Assembly (NCBI RefSeq): GCF_040786275.1
Contig: NZ_JBFMVT010000002.1
Location: 2,542,001 to 2,606,000 of the forward strand
Source of the DNA: Buttiauxella gaviniae
GTDB taxonomy: Bacteria; Pseudomonadota; Gammaproteobacteria; Enterobacterales; Enterobacteriaceae
Length of the DNA: 64,000 nt
Direction of reading: 5' to 3'
In this document: positions 8,225-16,584 of the stretch, one piece after another
Layout of the letters: each line of letters starts with the position of its first letter
How positions within the stretch are numbered: position 1 is the first letter of the stretch
Made by a program: the position numbers and the translations under genes
Notes under the pieces: model-generated
Told to the model about the DNA's origin: nothing
What the model saw: the letters and a program-made list of their open reading frames with translations, nothing else
Database searches by the model: none

Positions 8225-8635
8225 ATGAAAATTTGGTTCAGCGCTGAATTAGACGCGTTCTTTCAAAGTGACTGGTTTACAGAACAGCCAGGCGGCACTA
8301 TCGAAATTACACCGGAAAGATTTGAAGAATTGATGCAACTACAATCATCAGGATTGAAAATTTCTCACGATGAAAATGGTAATCCTATTGCAGTGGAGCC
8401 ACCGCCACCGACTAAAGAAGAAGCTGTTGGTTACGCTGAACAACAAAAAGCTGCATTTCTGGCTGTGGCGCAGGAAACGATCAGCCTGTGGCAGACTGAA
8501 TTGCAGTTAGACATCATCAGCGATGAAGATAAAGCCAGCTTGATAGAGTGGCTGGATTATATTAAGAAACTACAGGCTATCGATACATCTAAAGCCCCTG
8601 GTATTAACTGGCCGCCAGTTCCGGGTCATAAATAA
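8225..8635 (+). CDS. Tail fibre assembly protein (Tfa/gpG-like)
   Basis: A 136-residue Tfa-family chaperone that helps fold the fibre tip. N-terminal domain MKIWFSAELDAFF...LQSSGLKISHDENGNPIAVEPPPPTKEE, then a helical part and the common C-terminal end WLDYIKKLQAID..KAPGINWPPVP. Such genes travel with the matching fibre tip, and the 5' half shares the AT-rich composition of the end of H. A reversed fragment of a second tfa gene follows immediately. Confidence 0.88.
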   Translation: MKIWFSAELDAFFQSDWFTEQPGGTIEITPERFEELMQLQSSGLKISHDENGNPIAVEPPPPTKEEAVGYAEQQKAAFLAVAQETISLWQTELQLDIISDEDKASLIEWLDYIKKLQAIDTSKAPGINWPPVPGHK

Positions 8636-8780
8636 TCTCAGACCATGCGGGTAGACCGTCACTACCCGCGACCCTCATCATTCCTTCTGGTGGTTCGCCA
8701 GCGAACTCGTTAAAAACCGCTTCCGGTACATCTACTGCATCATCGGGTAATGTTCCAGCTTGCTCATATCCGCGCGGGCG
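8636..8780 (-). pseudogene. Remnant of a second tail fibre assembly (tfa) gene, reversed
   Basis: On the minus strand this stretch reads YEQAGTLPDDAVDVPEAV, then FNEFAGEPPEGMMRVAGSDG, LPAW, SEI. This is the pattern of the N-terminal domain of Tfa proteins, residues about 15-60. It has no start codon in place and no C-terminal domain: the frame runs into the end of the forward tfa gene and stops. It abuts the forward tfa exactly at its stop codon. It is best read as what is left after an inversion or recombination of fibre tips. Confidence 0.7.
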
Positions 8781-8783
8781 TAT

Positions 8784-8801
8784 TGTGTGATTAAGGGAAC
8801 A
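8784..8801 (+). promoter_or_regulatory. Ogr activator site of the FI late promoter (PF)
   Basis: TGT (8784-8786), 12 bases, ACA (8799-8801): the late-promoter pattern of P2-family phages. The centre plus 55 bp gives a transcript start near 8848, leaving a 27-base leader with GGAGG before the FI start. The operon FI-FII-E-T-U-D follows. Confidence 0.8.
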
Positions 8802-8874
8802 ATGCCGCGTAGCTGTCTGCGCGGCCCATTCAATTCACCATAGGGCGAAACCTAAACACCGGAGGGTTCGCCGT

Positions 8875-10047
8875 ATGGCTCAGGATTATCATCACGGTGT
8901 GCGCGTCGTTGAGGTCAACGATGGCACCCGCCCCATTTCAACAGTAAGCACGGCAATTGTCGGTATGGTCTGTACCGGCGATGATGCAGATGCGTCCGTG
9001 TTTCCCCTCAATAAACCGGTCCTGCTCACCGACGTGCTGACAGCCAGCGGTAAAGCAGGCGAGTCCGGCACGCTGGCCCGCTCGCTGGATGCAATTGCCG
9101 ACCAGGCTAAACCCGTGACCGTCGTTGTGCGCGTGGCTCAGGGTGAAACCGAAGCGGAGACAACCTCCAACATTATCGGCGGCGTGACAGCTGACGGTAA
9201 AAAAACGGGCATGAAAGCGCTGTTATCTGCGCAGTCTCAGCTCGGCGTTAAGCCGCGCATTCTGGGCGTGCCGGGGCATGACACGCAGGCGGTTGCCACT
9301 GAGCTGCTGAGCGTGGCGCAGAGTCTGCGCGGGTTCGCCTATCTGTCAGCCTACGGCTGCAAAACGGTAGAGGAGGCCATTGCCTACCGCGCTAATTTCA
9401 GCCAGCGCGAGGGAATGCTGATCTGGCCTGATTTCATCAGTTTTGACACCGTGCTGAATGCTGACGCAACGGCTTATGCCTCAGCCCGTGCGCTTGGCCT
9501 GCGTGCCAAAATTGACGAACAGACCGGCTGGCACAAATCCCTGTCCAACGTGGGCGTGAATGGCGTCACCGGCATTTCTGCTGATGTGTTCTGGGATTTG
9601 CAAGACCCGGCAACCGATGCGGGGCTGCTGAACCAGAACGATGTCACCACGCTGATCCGCAAAGACGGCTTCCGCTTCTGGGGTTCCCGTTGCCTCAGTG
9701 ACGATCCACTGTTTGCCTTTGAAAATTACACCCGCACCGCGCAGGTACTGGCTGACACCATCGCCGAAGCGCACATGTGGGCGGTGGATGGCGTGCTTAA
9801 CCCGTCGCTGGCCCGCGACATTATCGAAGGTATTCGCGCCAAACTGCGCAACCTGAAAACGCAGGGCTACATCATCGGCGCCGACTGCTGGCTGGATGAG
9901 TCCGTAAACGATAAAGATTCCCTGAAAGCCGGGAAGCTCACTATCGATTACGACTATACGCCGGTACCGCCTCTGGAAAACCTGATGCTGCGCCAGCGCA
10001 TCACCGATCAGTATCTGCTGGATTTCTCCAGCCAGGTCAGCGCGTAA
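8875..10047 (+). CDS. FI: Tail sheath protein gpFI
   Basis: A 390-residue contractile tail sheath protein (P2 FI is 396). N-terminal [21 protein letters not shown], the block [23 protein letters not shown] and the C-terminal [13 protein letters not shown] are the family signatures. The C-terminal domain forms the sheath core. ATG with a GGAGG Shine-Dalgarno sequence. First gene of the FETUD operon. Confidence 0.95.
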   Translation: MAQDYHHGVRVVEVNDGTRPISTVSTAIVGMVCTGDDADASVFPLNKPVLLTDVLTASGKAGESGTLARSLDAIADQAKPVTVVVRVAQGETEAETTSNIIGGVTADGKKTGMKALLSAQSQLGVKPRILGVPGHDTQAVATELLSVAQSLRGFAYLSAYGCKTVEEAIAYRANFSQREGMLIWPDFISFDTVLNADATAYASARALGLRAKIDEQTGWHKSLSNVGVNGVTGISADVFWDLQDPATDAGLLNQNDVTTLIRKDGFRFWGSRCLSDDPLFAFENYTRTAQVLADTIAEAHMWAVDGVLNPSLARDIIEGIRAKLRNLKTQGYIIGADCWLDESVNDKDSLKAGKLTIDYDYTPVPPLENLMLRQRITDQYLLDFSSQVSA

Positions 10048-10056
10048 GGGGACAAT

Positions 10057-10572
10057 ATGGCTTTACCACGCAAGTTAAAACACCTGAACCTGTTTAACGA
10101 CGGGAATAACTATCAGGGGATCGTTGAGTCCCTGACCCTGCCTAAATTCGGCCGCAAGTTTGAAAAGTATCGCGGCGGCGGTATGCCCGGTTCGGCTGAT
10201 GTTGATCTGGGGCTGGATGATGGCGCGCTGGACACGGAATTTTCAATCGGTGGCACCGAACTGCTGTTATTCAAACAGATGGGTAAAGCCACCGTTGACG
10301 GTATCCAGCTGCGTTTCACCGGCTCCATTCAGCGTGACGATACCGGCGAAGTGCAGGCCGTTGAGCTGGTTGTGCGCGGGCGACATAAAGAAGTCGATTC
10401 CGGCGAATGGAAAACCGGGGAGAGCAACACCACAAAAGTCAGCAGCACCAACAGCTACGCGAAGCTGACCATTAACGGCGAGGTGCTCTATGAGGTTGAT
10501 GTGATCAACATGATTGAAATCGTTGATGGCGTGGACCTGATGGAAGAACACCGCAACGCCCTGGGCCTCTGA
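10057..10572 (+). CDS. FII: Tail tube protein gpFII
   Basis: A 171-residue major tail tube protein of the P2 FII family (172 in P2). It has ALPRKLKHLNLFNDGNNYQG and KYRGGGMPGSADVDLGLDDG. It forms the inner tube inside the FI sheath. Expected in equal copy number with FI, which it follows after 9 bp. Confidence 0.95.
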   Translation: MALPRKLKHLNLFNDGNNYQGIVESLTLPKFGRKFEKYRGGGMPGSADVDLGLDDGALDTEFSIGGTELLLFKQMGKATVDGIQLRFTGSIQRDDTGEVQAVELVVRGRHKEVDSGEWKTGESNTTKVSSTNSYAKLTINGEVLYEVDVINMIEIVDGVDLMEEHRNALGL

Positions 10573-10626
10573 TCTACGTTGAAGGCGCGGGCAGCCGCGC
10601 CAGTACCTTATTAACAGGAAATGACA

Positions 10627-10929
10627 ATGAGCGAACAACTGACTGAAAAAACCGTACAGCTGGACACCCCAATCAAACGCGGTAAAACCGAAATTGCCGA
10701 AATTGTGCTGCGCAAGCCGCAGTCCGGCGCGCTGCGTGGCACCCGTCTGCAGGCGATCATGGATATGGACGTCGGCGCGATGATGACGATTATTCCCCGC
10801 ATCTCCACGCCCGCGCTGACCGCTCAGGAAATGGCTGAAATGGACCCCGCCGATCTCACCGCGCTGTCGGTTGAGGTGGTCACTTTTTTGTTGAAGAAAT
10901 CGGTGCTTGCCGGTTTGCTGACAGCCTGA
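10627..10929 (+). CDS. E: Tail assembly protein gpE
   Basis: A 100-residue protein in the place of P2 gpE, one of the two tape-measure chaperones (counterpart of lambda gpG). The ATG at 10627 is chosen over the ATG at 10621 because the AGGAA Shine-Dalgarno at 10616-10620 touches the first but is 6 bases from the second. Codons 86-88 read ACT TTT TTG, giving the slippery heptamer T-TTT-TTG at 10884-10890, where a fraction of ribosomes should shift to make E-E'. Confidence 0.9.
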   Translation: MSEQLTEKTVQLDTPIKRGKTEIAEIVLRKPQSGALRGTRLQAIMDMDVGAMMTIIPRISTPALTAQEMAEMDPADLTALSVEVVTFLLKKSVLAGLLTA

Positions 10930-11063
10930 CGGTAGAAGACCTGGTGGCTGATATCGCCACCATTTTTCACTGGCCGCCGTCCGTCACTGACGTTATGCCG
11001 CTGACCGAAGTGCTGGAGTGGCGGCATAAAGCGATTCAGAGAAGCGGGGCCAGCGATGAGTGA
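10627..11063 (+). CDS. E+E': Tail assembly chaperone E-E' by programmed -1 frameshift
   Basis: After a -1 slip on T-TTT-TTG (10884-10890) the frame stays open for 57 codons from 10890 to a TGA at 11061-11063, giving a product of about 145 residues (P2 E+E' is 142). The extension contains IATIFHWPPSVTDVMPL and LEWRHKAI, matching the E' part of P2-like phages. The extended frame overlaps the start of T by 8 bases. E and E' correspond to lambda gpG and gpGT, which load the tape measure protein. The shift is established for P2; here it is inferred from the conserved site and frame. Confidence 0.9.
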
Positions 11064-14000
11064 CACTAACCTGCGTTTGCAGGTAATTCTAAATGCGGTT
11101 GATAAACTCACCCGCCCATTCCGATCAGCGCAGGCCAGTTCTAAAGAGCTGGCTACCGCCATTCAGCAAAGCCGCGCAAGATTAAAAGAACTGGACGCCC
11201 AGGCGGGCCGTATTGACGGTTTCCGCAAGGCAAGCGCGCAGCTGGCCGTCACCGGCAACAGTCTTAAAGCCGCACGCGAAGAAGCGGCGAAGCTTGCCAC
11301 GCAGTTCTCGGCCACTAACCGGCCGACGGCGGCGCAGGCGCGTCTGCTGGAGCAGGCAAAAAACCGCGTTAACGAGCTGCAGAGCAAATATAACGGCCTG
11401 CGTCAGTCGGTGCAGCGTCAGCGTCTTGCGCTCAATGAGGCCGGGCTGGACACCAAAAAGCTGAGCAGTGCGCAGCGGGAGCTGCGGCAGAATGCCGACG
11501 AAACCCGGCAGGCGCTGGACCGACAGCAGAAATCCCTTAAGCGCCTGGGCGAGCAGCAGGCCCGTATGAACGCCGTCCGCGATCAGTATTCGCGGCGCCT
11601 TGAGGTGCGGGATCGTATTGCGGGCGCCGGAGCAACGACGACTGCCGCCGGGCTGGCGATGGGCGCGCCGGTGATGGCTGCCGTTAAAAGCTATGCCAGC
11701 ATGGAAGATGCGATGAAAGGCGTGGCAAAGCAGGTTAACGGGCTGCGGGACGACAACGGCAACCGCACAAAACAGTTTTATGACATGCAGGATGCCATCA
11801 AGGCCGCCAGTGAACAGCTGCCGATGGAGAATGGCGCCATCGACTATGCCGCGCTGGTTGAAGGTGGCGCCCGCATGGGCGTGACAAACCAGAACGATTC
11901 TTACGAAGACCAGAAGCGTGACCTGCTGGCCTTTGCATCCACTGCTGCAAAGGCCGCAACGGCATTCGAGCTGCCCGCTGATGAGCTGGCGGAGGGGCTG
12001 GGGAAAATCGCGCAGCTCTATAAAGTGCCGACTCGAAATATTGAACAGCTTGGCGATGCCCTGAACTACCTGGACGATAACGCCATGTCTAAGGGCGGCG
12101 ATATCATCAATGTGCTGCAGCGTATGGGCGGCGTGGCTGACCGGCTTGATTTCCGCAAGGCGGCCGCGCTGGGTTCCACCTTCCTGTCTCTGGGCGCCGC
12201 GCCTGAAATTGCCGCCAGCGCATCAAATGCGATGGTGCGCGAACTGTCGATTGCAACCATGCAGAGCAAGCGGTTCATGGAAGGTATGGATCTGCTGAAA
12301 CTCAATCCAGAAGAGATTGAAAAGCAGATGACAAAGGACGCAATGGGGACCATTCAGCGTGTGCTGGAGAAGGTCAACAAACTGCCGCAGGACAAGCGCC
12401 TGTCCGCCATGACGATGATATTTGGCAAGGAGTTTGGCGACGATGCGGCGAAGCTGGCAAATAACCTGCCGGAGCTGCAGCGACAGCTGAAACTTACCTC
12501 AGGCACTGAGGCTAACGGCTCCATGCAGAAAGAATCCGATATCAATAAGGATTCACTTTCCGCGCAGTGGTTGCTTGTTAAAACGGGCGCGCAGAACGCT
12601 TTCAGTAGCCTGGGTGAAACCCTGCGCCAGCCGCTGATGGATATCATGGGGTACGTCAAAAGCGTTACCGGGGCAATGCGTCGATGGGTTGAGGCTAACC
12701 CGCAGCTGGCGGGCACGCTGATGAAAGTGGCGGCTGCCACTGCTGCGATAACCGTTGTACTCGGCACGCTGGCGGTGGCCGTGGCTGCCGTGCTGGGGCC
12801 GCTGGCGGTGATCCGTTTAGGCCTGTCCGTGCTGGGTGTAAAAACACTCCCCTCCGTTATGTCTGCAGTGACCCGCACCGGAGGTGCGCTGTCCTGGCTG
12901 GCAAATGCGCCGCTTTCCCTGTTGCGCCGTGGCCTGGCGGCATCCGGCAGCAGCGTCGGATTGCTGACGTCTCCCCTTAACTCCCTGCGCCGTTCTGCCG
13001 GGCTGGCTGGCAATGCGCTGAAAGCGCTGGCCGGTGCGCCGCTTGCTGTCCTTCGCGGCGGAATGTCTGGTATTCGCAACATTATCGGCATGGTAATGAA
13101 TCCGCTGGCCGCGTTGCGCGGGGGATTATCCGCAGCCGGTGGCGTGCTGCGTTTTCTGGCGTCCGGCCCGCTGGCCCTCCTTCGCGTTGCGCTGTACGGG
13201 ATTTCTGGATTGCTGGGCGCCCTGCTTAGTCCGATAGGTCTGGTCGTGGCGGCGCTGGCTGGCGTGGCGCTGGTTGTCTGGAAATACTGGCAGCCGATAA
13301 GCGCATTTTTAGGCGGAGTGGTTGAAGGATTCAAAGCTGCAGCTGCGCCTATCAGTGCGGCGTTTGAGCCACTGCAGCCTGTTTTCCAGTGGATAGGTGA
13401 CAAGGTCCAGGCGTTATGGGGCTGGTTTACTGATCTGCTGACGCCGGTTAAATCCACCTCTGCAGAACTGCAAAGCGCGGCGTCGATGGGGCGGCAGTTT
13501 GGCGAAGCGCTGGCGGCAGGGCTGAACATGGTCATGCACCCGCTGGATTCGCTTAAATCGGGCGTGTCCTGGCTGCTTGAAAAACTCGGCATTGTCAGCA
13601 AGGAGGCGGCCAAAGCGAAGCTTCCTGAACAGGTCACGCGGCAGCAGCCAGCTACGGTCAACAGAGATGGTAAAGTGGTGCTGCCGCCTGGCGGATTCCC
13701 GACGATGGGTTTTGCTGGAATGTACGACAGCGGCGGTACCATTCCGCGCGGCCAGTTCGGCATCGTGGGCGAGAATGGCCCAGAGATTGTTAACGGACCC
13801 GCCAATGTCACCGGCAGGAAACGGACTGCTGATCTGGCGAGGGTGGCGGCAACGCTCAATCCTTCCCGGACGGAACCGGCCAGCGCTAAACAACGTCCTG
13901 AACGCGGGATAGTTTTCCCGCCTGATAGTGTGAACGGTCCGGCAAATATTCCGGTAATCAATCGCACTACTGAACTGGTGAAACTGGCGGCAACAGCAAG

Positions 14001-14499
14001 CCCCGTTCGTGATGTAACAGCCAGCCCGGAGCAACGGCCTGAAAGCAGGTTAATACTGCCTCCTGAGATTGTTAACGCCCCGGTAAAACTTCCTAGTCGG
14101 GATCGTGCTGCGGAGCTGGCAGATATCGCTGCTGCCGTCATGCCAGCACCGGCCATTATGGAAATCACGGATAACAGGGCTGACCCGATGGCTATGCGCC
14201 AGAAGGTGTTCGCTTCCGTGGTCGCTGGCGTAATGGGCCTGGCGGCTGCCCCGGCAGAAGCCGCACCACTTCATCCGTACAGTGTGCCTGTCAGGACGCA
14301 ACCGGCGCCGTCGCCGAAGGAAGAGAGACAGCCGCAGGTCATTAAGTACGAGATAAGCGCGCCAATTCATATTGTCGCGCAGCCAGGGCAAAGCGCGCAG
14401 GATATCGCCCGCGAGGTGGCCCGGCAGCTTGATGAGCGTGAGCGCAGGGCCAGGGCAAAAACACGCAGTAATTTCAGTGATCGAGGGGGTTACGAATAA
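11056..14499 (+). CDS. T: Tail tape measure protein gpT
   Basis: A 1147-residue tape measure protein, considerably longer than P2 gpT (815). N-terminal coiled coil (about 20-190), the conserved P2-type block ASMEDAMKGVAKQVNG and its following helical domain (about 215-500), hydrophobic membrane-prone segments (about 550-745) that include a repeated Leu/Gly-rich motif (A.LRGG.S), then a Pro-rich C-terminal part with three diverged tandem units of about 47 residues (nt 13781-14151). Tape measure length sets tail length, so a tail longer than that of P2 is possible, though the repeats may not count. The stop overlaps U (TAATG). Confidence 0.93.
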   Translation: MSDTNLRLQVILNAVDKLTRPFRSAQASSKELATAIQQSRARLKELDAQAGRIDGFRKASAQLAVTGNSLKAAREEAAKLATQFSATNRPTAAQARLLEQAKNRVNELQSKYNGLRQSVQRQRLALNEAGLDTKKLSSAQRELRQNADETRQALDRQQKSLKRLGEQQARMNAVRDQYSRRLEVRDRIAGAGATTTAAGLAMGAPVMAAVKSYASMEDAMKGVAKQVNGLRDDNGNRTKQFYDMQDAIKAASEQLPMENGAIDYAALVEGGARMGVTNQNDSYEDQKRDLLAFASTAAKAATAFELPADELAEGLGKIAQLYKVPTRNIEQLGDALNYLDDNAMSKGGDIINVLQRMGGVADRLDFRKAAALGSTFLSLGAAPEIAASASNAMVRELSIATMQSKRFMEGMDLLKLNPEEIEKQMTKDAMGTIQRVLEKVNKLPQDKRLSAMTMIFGKEFGDDAAKLANNLPELQRQLKLTSGTEANGSMQKESDINKDSLSAQWLLVKTGAQNAFSSLGETLRQPLMDIMGYVKSVTGAMRRWVEANPQLAGTLMKVAAATAAITVVLGTLAVAVAAVLGPLAVIRLGLSVLGVKTLPSVMSAVTRTGGALSWLANAPLSLLRRGLAASGSSVGLLTSPLNSLRRSAGLAGNALKALAGAPLAVLRGGMSGIRNIIGMVMNPLAALRGGLSAAGGVLRFLASGPLALLRVALYGISGLLGALLSPIGLVVAALAGVALVVWKYWQPISAFLGGVVEGFKAAAAPISAAFEPLQPVFQWIGDKVQALWGWFTDLLTPVKSTSAELQSAASMGRQFGEALAAGLNMVMHPLDSLKSGVSWLLEKLGIVSKEAAKAKLPEQVTRQQPATVNRDGKVVLPPGGFPTMGFAGMYDSGGTIPRGQFGIVGENGPEIVNGPANVTGRKRTADLARVAATLNPSRTEPASAKQRPERGIVFPPDSVNGPANIPVINRTTELVKLAATASPVRDVTASPEQRPESRLILPPEIVNAPVKLPSRDRAAELADIAAAVMPAPAIMEITDNRADPMAMRQKVFASVVAGVMGLAAAPAEAAPLHPYSVPVRTQPAPSPKEERQPQVIKYEISAPIHIVAQPGQSAQDIAREVARQLDERERRARAKTRSNFSDRGGYE

Positions 14500-14984
14500 T
14501 GATGATGGTGCTGGGGTTGTACGTATTCATGCTGCGAACAGTGCCCTATCAGGAGCTGCAGTATCAGCGCAGCTGGCGGCACGCAGCCAACAGCCGGGTT
14601 AACCGGCGCCCGTCAACGCAGTTTCTTGGACCGGATAACGATACGCTTACTCTGTCCGGTGTCCTGCTGCCGGAGATTACCGGCGGCAGGTTGTCTTTGC
14701 TGGCGCTGGAGCAGATGGCGGAGCTGGGAAAGGCCTGGCCTCTGATTGAGGGGAGCGGGACGATTTACGGCATGTTTGTGATCGAGAGTCTGAGCCAGAC
14801 AAAAACAGAATTTTTTGAGAGTGGTATGCCCCGGCGCATCGAATTTTCGCTGAGCCTGAAAAGGGTGGATGAATCGCTGTCTGATATGTTTGGCAGCCTC
14901 AGCGATCAGCTCAGTAATTTGCAGGACTCCGCCACCTCTGCGATAGGCAGTATGAAAAATAAGGTTGGGGGGTTACTGCAGTGA
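14499..14984 (+). CDS. U: Tail protein gpU
   Basis: A 161-residue protein of the P2 gpU family, needed for tail assembly near the baseplate. The conserved ALEQMAELGKAWPLIEGSGTIYG and SFSL-type MPRRIEFSLSLKRVDE blocks are clear. Translation starts in the stop codon of T, and it overlaps D by 4 bases. Confidence 0.92.
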   Translation: MMMVLGLYVFMLRTVPYQELQYQRSWRHAANSRVNRRPSTQFLGPDNDTLTLSGVLLPEITGGRLSLLALEQMAELGKAWPLIEGSGTIYGMFVIESLSQTKTEFFESGMPRRIEFSLSLKRVDESLSDMFGSLSDQLSNLQDSATSAIGSMKNKVGGLLQ

Positions 14985-16081
14985 ATTTCAGCTCTGATCT
15001 CCTGAACCTGAACAGCAAAACCTCCGGTTTCAGCATCATCATTGAAGGTAAAGATGTGACTACCGTGCTGGATGCGCGCCTGATGAGTCTGACGCTGACC
15101 GATAACCGGGGTTTTGAAGCGGACCAGCTTGATCTGGAACTGGACGACTCGGACGGGCAAATCGTTCTGCCGCGTCGGGGGGCCATTATTCAGTTTGCGC
15201 TGGGGTGGAAAGGTCAGCCACTTTTTCCGAAAGGGGCCTTTACTGTCGATGAGATTGAGCACAGCGGCGCGCCTGACCGTCTCACAATTCGCGCGCGTAG
15301 TGCAGATTTCCGTGAAACCCTGAATACGCGGCGTGAAAAGTCCTGGCACCAGACAACGGTGGGCGAAGTCGTGAAGGAAATCGCGGGCAGGCATAAATTA
15401 AAGATGGCGCTGGGAAAGGACCTGTTGGACAAGCCTGTCGATCATCTTGACCAGACTAATGAAAGCGACGCCAGCTTTTTGATGAAGCTGGCGCGGCAGT
15501 ATGGGGCGATAGCCTCAGTTAAGGACGGCAATCTGTTGTTTATCCGCCAGGGGCAGGGCAGAACGGCAAGCGGTAAGCCGCTGCCGGTTATCACCATCAC
15601 CCGCCAGGCCGGTGACGGTCATCGTTTTACTCTGGCTGATCGCGATGCCTATACGGGGGTAATTGCCAGCTGGCTCCATACCCGTGAGCCAAAGAAAAAA
15701 GAGACGGCAAAGGTTAAGCGCCGTCGAAAAAAAACCACTGCGGCAAAGGAGCCGGAAGCAAAACAGGGAGATTACCTGGTTGGAACGGATGAAAACGTGC
15801 TGGTACTCAACAGAACTTATGCAAACCGCAGCAATGCAGAGCGAGCGGCAAAGATGCAGTGGGAGCGCCTGCAGCGCGGGGTGGCAACATTCTCCCTGCA
15901 ACTCGCAGAGGGAAGGGCTGATCTGTATACCGAAATGCCGGTGAAGGTGAGCGGCTTTAAACAGCCCATTGATGATGCCGAATGGACCATTACCACCCTG
16001 ACGCATAGTGTCAATGCAGATAATGGTTTCACTACGACTCTGGAGCTTGAGGTAAAGATAGATGATTTAGAAATGGAATGA
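14981..16081 (+). CDS. D: Late control / baseplate hub protein gpD
   Basis: A 366-residue protein of the P2 gpD family, the baseplate hub to which the V spike binds (counterpart of T4 gp27). GTG start overlapping U. Conserved blocks: FSIIIEGKDVT, LTDNRGFEADQLDLELDDSD and SDASFLMKLARQYGA. A lysine-rich insert (about residues 228-257, KKKETAKVKRRRKK) separates the halves, as in other members. Last structural gene of the FETUD operon. Confidence 0.93.
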   Translation: MNFSSDLLNLNSKTSGFSIIIEGKDVTTVLDARLMSLTLTDNRGFEADQLDLELDDSDGQIVLPRRGAIIQFALGWKGQPLFPKGAFTVDEIEHSGAPDRLTIRARSADFRETLNTRREKSWHQTTVGEVVKEIAGRHKLKMALGKDLLDKPVDHLDQTNESDASFLMKLARQYGAIASVKDGNLLFIRQGQGRTASGKPLPVITITRQAGDGHRFTLADRDAYTGVIASWLHTREPKKKETAKVKRRRKKTTAAKEPEAKQGDYLVGTDENVLVLNRTYANRSNAERAAKMQWERLQRGVATFSLQLAEGRADLYTEMPVKVSGFKQPIDDAEWTITTLTHSVNADNGFTTTLELEVKIDDLEME

Positions 16082-16150
16082 TAATGTTCACAAAATGGAT
16101 GTTCGTGTATCATTATGGGGTTGCGGGTAATGACTTGGGGAGAAACGGAT

Positions 16151-16369
16151 ATGATGAATTGTCCGAAATGCGGACACGCGGCACATACTCGCAGTAGCTT
16201 TCGTGTATCAGATAATACGAAAGAGCGTTATTGCCAGTGCCAAAACATAAACTGTGGAACCACTTTTGTTACTCATGAAACCGTAGTGCGCTTTATCGTA
16301 ACACCCGGACAGGTCGATCATGTGCCTCCGCACCCTTTAAACAGTGGTCAGGGACACATGAATTTTTGA
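16151..16369 (+). CDS. ogr: Late transcription activator Ogr
   Basis: A 72-residue zinc-finger activator of the Ogr/Delta family, which binds TGT-N12-ACA sites and recruits RNA polymerase through its alpha subunit to the four late promoters. Zinc ligands CPKC near the N-terminus and CQCQNINC about 25 residues on. The start at 16151 follows GGGGA by about 9 bases and matches the length of P2 Ogr; an ATG three bases later is also possible. Its sites are seen before V and FI in this window. Confidence 0.93.
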   Translation: MMNCPKCGHAAHTRSSFRVSDNTKERYCQCQNINCGTTFVTHETVVRFIVTPGQVDHVPPHPLNSGQGHMNF

Positions 16370-16375
16370 CAAACT

Positions 16376-16397
16376 AACCCGCTTCGGCGGGTTTTTT
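16376..16397 (+). terminator. Rho-independent terminator after ogr
   Basis: Stem AACCCGC / GCGGGTT with a TTCG tetraloop (16376-16393) followed by a T run. It closes the late transcript before the attachment region. Confidence 0.88.
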
Positions 16398-16402
16398 ATT
16401 GG

Positions 16403-16436
16403 TGGCAGCTTATTTCCTGCTGCCATTTTGCTGCCA
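16403..16436. repeat. TGGCAGC repeats near the prophage end (candidate integrase arm sites)
   Basis: Three copies of TGGCAGC within 34 bp: one on the plus strand (16403-16409) and two on the minus strand (16419-16425, 16430-16436). Short repeats of this kind beside an att core usually bind the arm-binding domain of tyrosine integrases. The integrase gene is not in the window, so this is an inference from position. Confidence 0.45.
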
Positions 16437-16453
16437 ATGATGAAACTATAAAC

Positions 16454-16479
16454 AAAAAAGCCACTCGCGAGAGTGGCTT
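16454..16479 (-). terminator. Rho-independent terminator downstream of ileX
   Basis: Perfect 9-bp stem AAGCCACTC / GAGTGGCTT with a GCGA loop. On the minus strand it is followed by a run of six T (16459-16454). It lies 27 bp beyond the tRNA 3' end, so it can end ileX transcription and separate it from the convergent ogr transcript. Whether it belongs to host or phage DNA depends on the exact att position. Confidence 0.82.
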
Positions 16480-16505
16480 AATTATATGATTCTAAAGCTA
16501 AAATT

Positions 16506-16581
16506 TGGTGGCCCCTGCTGGACTTGAACCAGCGACCAAGCGATTATGAGTCGCCTGCTCTAACCACTGAGCTAAGGGGCC
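16506..16581 (-). tRNA. ileX: tRNA-Ile2 (CAU anticodon), ileX; likely prophage attachment site
   Basis: A 76-nt cloverleaf including an encoded CCA end (16506-16508). Acceptor GGCCCCT / AGGGGCC, TTCAAGT loop, and anticodon CAT at 16548-16546. The sequence matches E. coli ileX in place (beside mug and rpoD) and form. The wobble C is changed to lysidine so that the tRNA reads AUA. The P2-like prophage ends at its 3' side, so the 3' half is the probable att core. Confidence 0.93.
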
Positions 16582-16584
16582 GTG

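Larger units (their letters stand above)
1..16505. mobile_element. P2-like prophage, right (late gene) part
   Basis: Head, lysis, baseplate, fibre and tail genes follow the P2 order N-M-L-X-lysis-R-S-V-W-J-I-H-FI-FII-E-T-U-D-ogr, all on the plus strand. ogr is the last gene before the attachment site in P2 prophages, and here it lies about 140 bp from the 3' end of a tRNA gene, so the right boundary is inferred to be at or in that tRNA. The left part (integrase, repressor, replication genes, Q, P, O) lies outside the window. All late genes seen are open, so nothing here shows the prophage to be defective. No accessory (moron) gene is visible, only a tail-fibre gene remnant at 8636-8780. Confidence 0.93.

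Noticed and set aside
12354-14168. 604-codon open frame on the minus strand inside the tape measure gene
   Set aside because: It is antisense to a clear gpT coding sequence. Its composition (Ser/Pro/Ala-rich, no domains) is that of a mirror of a GC-rich gene, and it has no ribosome site.
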